From NCBI GenBank assembly GCA_964370295.1, contig CAYJIR010000019.1, forward strand, positions 1-35,552: DNA of 35,552 bases, written 5' to 3'. The stretch is from JAAYCI01 sp964370295. GTDB taxonomy: Bacteria > Bacillota > Clostridia > Oscillospirales > Ruminococcaceae. Shown piece by piece: positions 1 to 6,082 of the stretch. Positions within the stretch are counted from its first letter, which is position 1, and every line of letters starts with the position of its first letter. The notes under the pieces were generated by a model that searched no databases, was not told where the DNA came from, and saw only the letters and a program-made list of their open reading frames with translations. The position numbers were made by a program, and so were the translations under genes.

Positions 1-53
1 CTCTTCGGCGGCGGCTTCGCCCTCTTCGGCGGCGGCTTCGCCCTCTTCGGCGG
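1..53 (-). repeat. 21-bp tandem repeat at window edge
   Basis: About two and a half copies of a 21-bp unit (ctcttcggcggcggcttcgcc on the plus strand is one unit plus one base). It encodes EGEAAAE repeated in the lipoprotein tail. The array continues past the window edge, so its copy number is unknown. Short in-frame tandem units like this can change length by slippage. Confidence 0.8.
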
Positions 54-990
54 CGACAGGCGGAATGTTTCGTTGCAGGTATTGTGCGCCGCTTTCGTCG
101 TAGGCGTAGGCTATAAAGCTGTTTTCGCCCTCCGGCTGCGCCACAGTGGTGTGGCCGCTCTCGTCAAAATTGCCTGTGTAGGGGGCGGTGCCAATGTCTT
201 CGCGTGTGGAGAACAGTGTGTATAGATCCACTGCTTCGCCAATGCTGCCCATGTGTGCGCTGTAATCACCTGTTAAGAGGCCGTTTGTAAAGGTGCCCTC
301 TTCGCGGTATACAGTGCCGTTGTTGCCCTCGCAAATCCAGGCGGTAACCGGGCCGTTGTATAGGCCGTTTGTCAGGCCTGTTTCCACCAAAACAACTTCG
401 TCGCCACTTTGATACATATAGGAAAGGGCACCACCGGTGGTGAACCACACGCGTGTGTAGGGGTTGGTGTTTTCGTTATAGCCCACTTGCAAAAGAACGG
501 TGTTTTGGTTTTCGGGGTTTTGCCAGTAGTAGCTGCGCAGGTTTACTTGTGCCACGGGCAAAAGGGTGCTGTACCAATCGGGGCTAAGAAGTTGGGCAAG
601 GGCCTCCTGTTGAGATTCGGGCGCGGCCATGTTTTGCGCCAAAAGCTGGATGTTTTCTAAAATGGTGGCACTTTCTTCCTCGGCATTGATAACAAGCGCT
701 TGCAAGGCCTCGGCCGTGGCGGCCTCGCCAAAACTGCGATAGGAAAGCTCTAGAATATTGCGTTGTTTTTTTATTTTTCCGGCCTGCTGATACAGGCCTG
801 CCAGGGTGGCATAGTTTTCTGCGCTGGGTTCGGTTACGCTTAGCTCTTCGTAGTGTGCAATGTCCATTTCCAATTGCGAAACTTGCACCTCGGCCTGGGA
901 GGAAGAGACGGGAACCTCTTCGTTTTGGCAGGCAGTGAACGAAAGCAGCAGAAAAGCAGACAGGAAGAGGCAAACAATTCTCTTTTTCAT
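1..990 (-). CDS. putative lipoprotein with MORN-like C-terminal repeats (partial)
   Basis: Open frame of 330 codons that runs off the left edge, so the C terminus is missing. The start at 990 follows a TAGGAG ribosome binding site. The N terminus is a lysine/arginine start, a leucine-rich core and FTAC with Cys21, which looks like a lipobox (Phe at -3 is not ideal), so the protein is probably anchored to the outer face of the membrane. Residues about 35-95 are alanine/glutamine/glutamate-rich and could be TPR-like helices. Residues about 200-245 contain G-x-Y-x-G and EGTF-x-NG-x-LTG-x-Y patterns as in MORN-like repeats. The last visible 20 residues are an acidic EGEAAAE repeat. It lies 69 bp after the glucosaminidase gene and may be cotranscribed with it. 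Function unknown; an envelope role is inferred from the lipobox and neighbour. Confidence 0.75.
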   Translation of the reverse strand, partial: MKKRIVCLFLSAFLLLSFTACQNEEVPVSSSQAEVQVSQLEMDIAHYEELSVTEPSAENYATLAGLYQQAGKIKKQRNILELSYRSFGEAATAEALQALVINAEEESATILENIQLLAQNMAAPESQQEALAQLLSPDWYSTLLPVAQVNLRSYYWQNPENQNTVLLQVGYNENTNPYTRVWFTTGGALSYMYQSGDEVVLVETGLTNGLYNGPVTAWICEGNNGTVYREEGTFTNGLLTGDYSAHMGSIGEAVDLYTLFSTREDIGTAPYTGNFDESGHTTVAQPEGENSFIAYAYDESGAQYLQRNIPPVAAEEGEAAAEEGEAAAEE

Positions 991-1059
991 GGTTACTCCT
1001 AGGTGTGCCGCCAAAGGCGAGCTTGGTTTTATAAATCCGGCAGAATGTAAAACAAGGGG

Positions 1060-3264
1060 TTATACGGCACTTGTGAGGATGTTTTGCAAGAATACGTCCT
1101 CGGCCGAGCCTGCGGCGTAGTGCCCGCTGCTGATTACCTGTTGTGCGATGTTGTAGATGCTGTTGCTGCGCGCCGGGCCATAGAAGGTGTAATCTCGCCC
1201 ATGGGCCCGAAGCGTGATGAAGCCGCGGAAGGCCAGCTCGGTTTTGTATTGTTCGGGTGGTAGGTTTGTTAGCACCGAGGTGAAGTGATAGCGCCCGTCT
1301 ACTTCGGCAAATGCCGTGTCTATAAATTGGCCGTTGTCGTTGGTGCCATAGGAAAGGCCGTCGGCCACTTTTTCGCCGTCCAGTACAAAGGGCAAGGTGT
1401 TGCGGTTGTCGTTGGTCATCACCAAGGTGCCGTATTGCACCAGTTCGAAATTGGCCAGCCCACCCGTTAGCAAGCTTTGCCGCAATGCCGTGGAAATACC
1501 GGTTTTAAAGCGTATGCCACTTTCGCCCACAACGCGCACGGAAAAACCGTGGTAGGTAAGCAGGTCTTGCAGTTCCGGCACGGGGGTGGCCGTGTAGGTG
1601 TTGTTTTGGTTGTTTAAAACCCATACCGACATGCCCACAGGCACACCCGAATCATCGTATTGATACATGGTAGCCGTGCCGCCATGTGTGTTGCCCACAT
1701 CTGCCACCGCCTGCGAGCCCTGTGTAGAGGCGCTGTATTCCACGCCGTTTATAAAAATGCTGCCGGCGTCGTAGCCGGACGGTATGGTGAGAGACACGCG
1801 GTTTGTGCCCTCTTCACCCGTGGTGGGGATAGCCGTGGAACCACCGGGCATGTTATGATACACGGGAATTTTGAACACAAAGGTGCTGTCGAGCGCGCCC
1901 GTAGACTCGTATAAATTGCGGATCTGTTTGCCTTCGCTGCTGGGGGCGAACACGCTTTGCATGTATTGATGCCAGTATAGGCCGTTGTAGCTGTCGTCCA
2001 CATCGAATTTTTGCAGATAGAGTGTGTCTTGCCCTTGCAGGACGTAGTTGGCCGAAATGATATTGGCGCCGCCCTGTATGGATAGCGCGGGGCTGTACCA
2101 TCCCTCTTGCCGTGCACGGGTGAGGCCACTGGTTACCACGGCTTCATTGGTGCTGCCGGCAGCACTGATGTTGTAGTAGTTGTAAAGGTCTTCGTAGCCG
2201 GGCACGGTGCCCGATATCAAAGAGGAAGTGCCGTGCACGCCTTGTTCGTGATATACGCGGCTTGCCAAATGGAAGGGGCTGACGCCCAGCGTGCTGCCAA
2301 TGTCCCAAAATAGGCGCGCATAGCTGCGGTGGTCTTCGGGCACCACTTTGTTCATAAAGGTGTTGGTTAACATGCTTTGCACGGCCGATTCCGTGTGGTA
2401 GCTGGGGTTATAGGTCAATTGTTCAAACTGGAAAACATAGGTTTCGTTAATCCAGTTGCGTGGGTCTAAATAGTATTCCACGGCCGCCCTGGAAGCATAC
2501 GACCAACCTTGCGAGCCATAGGGTTCTATTTTCATATAGTCATCGAAGGAGTTTGGCACCAAGCTGCGCGCGCCTTCCATTTGGGCATTCACCACGGTGT
2601 TCCAGTCTAGCCCGGTGTTCATGGGCACAAACATCCAGTTGGGGTGTGCGTCTTTTAGTGCCGTTAAAGAGGCTTGGTAAGAGGCGGGGAATTGTGCCAC
2701 ATCGGGGTAGGAAGAATAGGCCGAGGCAGGCGCGGCCGAAAAAAACATGGCAGGCATGGGGATGGCAGGCACATGCTCGGTTTCCCAGCTTAGAAAGCGC
2801 TCGTCCGAAATGGCCAAGTTTTCGCGCTGGATATAGCCCACGGTGATAACTTCGTCCACATAGAATTGCGCTTTAAGCCACAGCGTGCCATAGTCGTCCA
2901 GTTGTGCCTCTTGCACAAGCACCTGGCGGCCACTGGGCACAGAGATCACCTCGGCACTTTCCTCAGAGGCGGCCTCGCGCACACTATAGTTTTCCACTAG
3001 ATATACCAGCCCCATCACCTCGCGCTCTTGCACCATGGCCTGCAAGGCGGCATTTGCCTCTTCGCTTAAAGCCGGGGGCGTTTCCTCGGCAGGGGGTGTT
3101 TCCTCGGCAGGGGGTGTTTCCTCGGCAGGGGGTGTTTCCTCGGCAGGGGGCGTTTCTGTGAGGGCACCCACCTCTTGTGCATACACAGAGGCAACAAGCC
3201 CACTATGGGGAAGCATCATGCCTAAAAGAAAAATGGAACAAAGTAGTATAGCTGTCTTTTTCAT
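1060..3264 (-). CDS. secreted SH3-like / endo-beta-N-acetylglucosaminidase cell-wall hydrolase
   Basis: Protein of 734 residues. The start at 3264 follows AAGAGGAAA; an in-frame upstream start at 3330 lacks a site. Order: signal peptide with likely cleavage after VYA (residue 29); acidic Pro-rich linker of five TPPAEE-type repeats (about 38-65); SH3-like domain (about 86-150); then the glucosaminidase block, recognised from HPNW-x-F (208-212), TGLDW (217-221), the YYLDPRN motif and the ASRVYHEQG motif, whose Glu340 is the likely catalytic acid. The remaining about 230 residues include a part starting near GFSVRV, a domain I cannot name. It should cut the GlcNAc-MurNAc bond of peptidoglycan outside the cell, in wall turnover or separation. 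No SLH repeats or LPXTG anchor are seen. A good promoter with an overlapping dyad lies upstream. Confidence 0.85.
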   Translation of the reverse strand: MKKTAILLCSIFLLGMMLPHSGLVASVYAQEVGALTETPPAEETPPAEETPPAEETPPAEETPPALSEEANAALQAMVQEREVMGLVYLVENYSVREAASEESAEVISVPSGRQVLVQEAQLDDYGTLWLKAQFYVDEVITVGYIQRENLAISDERFLSWETEHVPAIPMPAMFFSAAPASAYSSYPDVAQFPASYQASLTALKDAHPNWMFVPMNTGLDWNTVVNAQMEGARSLVPNSFDDYMKIEPYGSQGWSYASRAAVEYYLDPRNWINETYVFQFEQLTYNPSYHTESAVQSMLTNTFMNKVVPEDHRSYARLFWDIGSTLGVSPFHLASRVYHEQGVHGTSSLISGTVPGYEDLYNYYNISAAGSTNEAVVTSGLTRARQEGWYSPALSIQGGANIISANYVLQGQDTLYLQKFDVDDSYNGLYWHQYMQSVFAPSSEGKQIRNLYESTGALDSTFVFKIPVYHNMPGGSTAIPTTGEEGTNRVSLTIPSGYDAGSIFINGVEYSASTQGSQAVADVGNTHGGTATMYQYDDSGVPVGMSVWVLNNQNNTYTATPVPELQDLLTYHGFSVRVVGESGIRFKTGISTALRQSLLTGGLANFELVQYGTLVMTNDNRNTLPFVLDGEKVADGLSYGTNDNGQFIDTAFAEVDGRYHFTSVLTNLPPEQYKTELAFRGFITLRAHGRDYTFYGPARSNSIYNIAQQVISSGHYAAGSAEDVFLQNILTSAV
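3070..3160 (-). repeat. 18-bp tandem repeat encoding TPPAEE
   Basis: Five near-identical 18-bp units (core gtttcctcggcagggggt on the plus strand) inside the glucosaminidase gene. They encode the TPPAEE linker between signal peptide and SH3-like domain. The units are almost identical at DNA level, which suggests recent expansion or ongoing homogenisation. Confidence 0.85.
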
Positions 3265-3320
3265 ATAGTTTCCTCTTGCGATGATGTTTATACGAAAATT
3301 AAAAATGCGTATTGAAAATA

Positions 3321-3344
3321 TAATATACAACGTATAGTATATTA
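3321..3344. promoter_or_regulatory. 8-bp inverted repeat over the -10 box (candidate operator)
   Basis: TAATATAC (3321-3328), an 8-bp spacer and GTATATTA (3337-3344) form a perfect dyad of 24 bp. The right arm covers most of the -10 box of the glucosaminidase promoter, so a bound dimeric repressor could block it. AT-rich dyads also arise by chance, so this is a candidate only. Confidence 0.4.
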
Positions 3345-3364
3345 CAATTTTTGCATTTTAGCAA
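3336..3364 (-). promoter_or_regulatory. promoter of the glucosaminidase gene
   Basis: On the minus strand, -35 TTGCTA (3364-3359), 17-bp spacer, -10 TATACT (3341-3336). It lies about 70 bp before the start codon in an AT-rich gap, with no other gene between. Confidence 0.65.
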
Positions 3365-3495
3365 GATGATAACACAAAAAATTGGTGAAATTGTGGTGAT
3401 GGAGGGAAAAAAGAAAAACGTGGTGTGGCAAAAAAATGTTGCAAAACCGATTTATACAGGCCCATGTTTTGGCGTTACGGTTGGCGTGTGGCCGT

Positions 3496-4410
3496 TTAGG
3501 GGGTTGGCACAGCATTTTCTGTGCAAAGCAGGCTTTGCATGTTGCCGCCCATGATGGCGTTCCATTCGGCGGTGGTGAGGCCGGCCTTGTTGCGCATGTT
3601 TTCCACGTAAATAGAGAAATTCTGTTCCATGCAAAGGCGCGGGTAGACAGTGAGGGGGAAATCGCTGCCAAAGAGAATGCGCTTGGCCCCCACCAGTTCT
3701 ATCATGGCGCGAACACAGCGCAAATTGTACAGCAAGGGGATGGCCGCAAGGTCATAATACACATGGGAAAAAGCTTCGCGCACATCCTCTTGCAATTCGT
3801 AAAAGGGCAGGCCGCCGCCCATGTGGGAAAAAATCATCACCAGGCGTGGGAAACGCTTTGCCAAATGATAAAAACCCTGCAGAGGGGTGAGGTCTTTGCC
3901 GGCATACATGTGGCCCACGGGCTCGCCCACGTGGAAGTTGACAGGCATTTGCAGGTGCTGTGCCGCTTCCAATACATCAAGCAGGCCGGCATCGTCGAGG
4001 GCATAGCCATTGCCGCCGGGGCCCAGTTCGCCAACGCCGCTAAAGCCCAGTTTATGACAACGTTCCACCTCGTGCACGGCCTGTTTGCCAAAGCGGGGGT
4101 TCACGCTGGCAAAGGCCTTAAAACGCTGTGGGTATTGTAAAAGCACTTCGTGCATAAAGTCGTTGTTGCGCACGCAAAGCTCGTGCTTTTGCCAGTACCA
4201 GCCTTGCATTACCAAGGTTTGCAGGCCGGCTTTGTCGGCCACTTGCAAGGTTTCTTCGGGTGTGGCAAAGGCCTCGCGCACACGGCTTTTTTCGCTTTCT
4301 TTTGTAAGGGCCGCAAAGCAAGTGTCTTGCCGGGCATACCAATCCCAGTGGCTGATAATGTCTCTTGGGAACATATGTATATGGGCGTCTATTAATGATT
4401 GTTTTGGCAT
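3496..4410 (-). CDS. amidohydrolase (PF04909-type metal-dependent hydrolase)
   Basis: Protein of 304 residues; the start at 4410 follows GAGGAAT. All residues expected of a TIM-barrel amidohydrolase-2 enzyme are visible: H10-x-H12 in DAHIH, Glu128 in VGELG, His160 in NFHVGEP, His196 in FSHMGGG and Asp250 in FGSDFP. It should therefore bind a divalent metal and hydrolyse or decarboxylate a small substrate in the cytoplasm; the substrate cannot be told from sequence. Its first 19 bases overlap the end of the upstream paralogue, so the two are probably translationally coupled. No signal peptide. The family call is firm, the reaction is not. Confidence 0.85.
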   Translation of the reverse strand: MPKQSLIDAHIHMFPRDIISHWDWYARQDTCFAALTKESEKSRVREAFATPEETLQVADKAGLQTLVMQGWYWQKHELCVRNNDFMHEVLLQYPQRFKAFASVNPRFGKQAVHEVERCHKLGFSGVGELGPGGNGYALDDAGLLDVLEAAQHLQMPVNFHVGEPVGHMYAGKDLTPLQGFYHLAKRFPRLVMIFSHMGGGLPFYELQEDVREAFSHVYYDLAAIPLLYNLRCVRAMIELVGAKRILFGSDFPLTVYPRLCMEQNFSIYVENMRNKAGLTTAEWNAIMGGNMQSLLCTENAVPTP

Positions 4411-5162
4411 AATAATTCCTCGAAGGGGGCAGGCAGGGGCGGACAAACGGTGTTTTCTGGCGAAAAAAACGGAAGGTTCGAGCCGTGCACCAGGCCCTTG
4501 CGCCCAAGGCAGACGGCGGCGGCACGCGGCGCATGGGGGGGAAAGGGTGCATGGTCCGGTGCGGTGTCGAACCAAACATTGGCCAGCTGTTTTGAAACCT
4601 CGGGCATCAAGGCATAAAAGGGCAGGCCCGCCCCATAGTGCGAAAGCAACACCCGAAGGCCTGGGCGCATGTGCAAAAATTGCAAAAGCTCCTGTGGCGA
4701 TAGCGCAGGCTCGCTTGCATGGCCCACGGCAAAACGTGTGTAGAGGTTAATGGGTTTGCCATTTTCTTCGCATACATCACACAGGCGCAAAAAATGAGGG
4801 TCTTGCAAAGAAAAGTTTTGGCGCAAAGGGCAAAGTTCGCCAAGGCCCGAAAAACCTGCCTTAAAACAGCGAAGCAACTCTTGCGTGGCCTCTTCCCCGG
4901 ATGTGGGTGTCAAGGTGCAAAAACCACGTATTATAGTGGGATGCTGTTGCATGGCATGCAGAATATGGTCGTTTTGCTTTTTGCAATGGGAAAATTGCGC
5001 AAAGGGCCAACCGCGCAGCAAAACGAGCTCTGCTTGTGAGGCGGCGCTGATGCGCAAGGTGTCTTTAAGGCTTGGTGGTGTGGGCAGCATCGTCCGTTCG
5101 GCCTTTGGCAAGGCCTGCCATAATTCTTGCGAAAAAAGGTGTACATGGGTGTCTGCTTTCAT
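4392..5162 (-). CDS. amidohydrolase paralogue with degenerate active site
   Basis: Protein of 256 residues, with start at 5162 chosen because of GGAGGGTGG upstream. It aligns along its length with the next gene: DTHVHLF, GLGELCP, LLSHYGAGLPFYAL and HGSNLPF match DAHIHMF, GVGELGP, IFSHMGGGLPFYEL and FGSDFP. His6, His8, Glu109 and His175 are kept, but the barrel-5 His is Tyr141 and the catalytic Asp is Asn229. It may be inactive, or may act as a regulatory or structural partner of the downstream enzyme, with which it overlaps by 19 bp. The frame is intact and has a strong ribosome binding site, so it does not look like a decaying pseudogene. A terminator lies just upstream, so this pair is probably transcribed separately from folT. 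Confidence 0.8.
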   Translation of the reverse strand: MKADTHVHLFSQELWQALPKAERTMLPTPPSLKDTLRISAASQAELVLLRGWPFAQFSHCKKQNDHILHAMQQHPTIIRGFCTLTPTSGEEATQELLRCFKAGFSGLGELCPLRQNFSLQDPHFLRLCDVCEENGKPINLYTRFAVGHASEPALSPQELLQFLHMRPGLRVLLSHYGAGLPFYALMPEVSKQLANVWFDTAPDHAPFPPHAPRAAAVCLGRKGLVHGSNLPFFSPENTVCPPLPAPFEELLCQNNH

Positions 5163-5220
5163 AAGAATCCACCCTCCATTCTCGGGCCGATAATCAGGCG
5201 CGAATGATGTGTTCAAATGC

Positions 5221-5273
5221 AAAATGCCGCTACAATTGCGTATACATTGTACGCGATTTTGCGGCATTTTTTT
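5221..5273. terminator. bidirectional-type terminator between folT and the amidohydrolase pair
   Basis: AAAATGCCGC (5221-5230) pairs with GCGGCATTTT (5261-5270); inside, TACAAT (5231-5236) pairs with ATTGTA (5246-5251). T-rich runs follow on both strands, longest on the plus strand. On the minus strand it lies about 25 bp after the folT stop, so it should end folT transcription. Confidence 0.75.
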
Positions 5274-5297
5274 GTGTTTATTGCAGGGGGTTACTTT

Positions 5298-5804
5298 TTA
5301 TGTATAATGTCTTTTTAGGGTTTTTACCACGGCAAGGCAAAGCCCACAGCTGACAAACATGATGGGAATCATCAAGGCGTTTTGCAACAGGCGCGTGGGC
5401 AAGAGCACCATAAATGAAGTGCCCGTTAAAATAGAAATGTTAACCGTGTTGGCCAGCAAACTGACCACGACCCCGTTTACAAGCACAGCCCCAAGCAAGG
5501 CCGGCACATTTTTTTCTTCCCGTTTATACAAAAACAGGCCAAAAATGATACCCGTCAGCATGGCGGTGAGGGTGAAGCCCGGAAAATAGGCACCCGTGGG
5601 GAACAACACAGCACCGATGAAATCGGCGATACCGGCCGTGACGGCAGCCCAAGCGGGGCCATACATGATGGCGCATACCACCACGGGCACAAAACCAAAA
5701 CCAATGCGCACATAGATGGTGTTGATAGACAGAAAACGTGCCAAAACAACAGACAAAGCGATAAGCATGGATACCTGCACGAACATACGTAATTTCGGTT
5801 GCAT
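5298..5804 (-). CDS. folT: ECF transporter S component, folate family
   Basis: Protein of 168 residues, nearly all hydrophobic, with five or six membrane segments, which fits an ECF S component in size and shape. The block from FGFVPVV through CAIMYGPAWAA, GIADFIGA, FPTGAYFPGFTL and GIIFGLFLY resembles FolT-type folate family S components. It should capture the vitamin at the outer face and pass it through a shared EcfA-EcfA'-EcfT module encoded elsewhere. I chose the ATG at 5804 because AGGAGAG lies at good distance; an in-frame GTG at 5822 would add six residues and lacks such a site. It has its own promoter and a 120-nt structured leader. The substrate (folate) is inferred from family resemblance. 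Confidence 0.8.
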   Translation of the reverse strand: MQPKLRMFVQVSMLIALSVVLARFLSINTIYVRIGFGFVPVVVCAIMYGPAWAAVTAGIADFIGAVLFPTGAYFPGFTLTAMLTGIIFGLFLYKREEKNVPALLGAVLVNGVVVSLLANTVNISILTGTSFMVLLPTRLLQNALMIPIMFVSCGLCLAVVKTLKRHYT

Positions 5805-5824
5805 GAGTACTCTCCTCTTCACAG

Positions 5825-5920
5825 GGCGGATGCCATGGCAAAAGCGTGGCGCCGCCGTAATGAATTTCCCTTCTTCGTAAGTGATATATTGGGCTTGTTT
5901 TCTCCCCCCGGTGAAAACAA
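5825..5920 (-). promoter_or_regulatory. folT leader with two hairpins
   Basis: First hairpin: TTGTTTTC (5920-5913 on the minus strand) and GAAAACAA (5902-5895), perfect over 8 bp with a C/G-rich 10-nt loop. Second hairpin: GGCGG/CCGCC (5856-5852 with 5829-5825) enclosing GCCA/TGGC, ending about 12 nt before the ribosome binding site. It could control folT expression. It does not match the THF riboswitch consensus as I know it. Confidence 0.35.
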
Positions 5921-5935
5921 AACCTTACTTTAAAA

Positions 5936-5963
5936 ATTATGCCACATTTTTTAAAAAATGCAA
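5936..5963 (-). promoter_or_regulatory. promoter of folT
   Basis: On the minus strand, -35 TTGCAT (5963-5958), 16-bp spacer, -10 CATAAT (5941-5936). Transcription from it would give a leader of roughly 125 nt before the folT start. Confidence 0.5.
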
Positions 5964-6082
5964 GATGTTTTTAAATTTTAAATGATAAAAAGGCAAAATG
6001 GGTGCAGAAACGAGAACAAACCCCGAAACAACAGATACGAGCTTGGTTTCTTCATATTCATGATAAAATACAGAAAACCATG

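Noticed and set aside
1..60. CRISPR or other repeat array at the left edge
   Set aside because: The repeat is a 21-bp in-frame unit without spacers, encoding an acidic protein tail.
4470..4495. tRNA T-loop-like ggttcgagcc
   Set aside because: It lies inside the second amidohydrolase frame and no acceptor, D or anticodon arms surround it.
5805..5930. THF riboswitch before folT
   Set aside because: Only GCATCCGCC resembles the consensus; the 5' closing arm and the other conserved parts are missing, and the local GC-rich hairpin explains the bases better.
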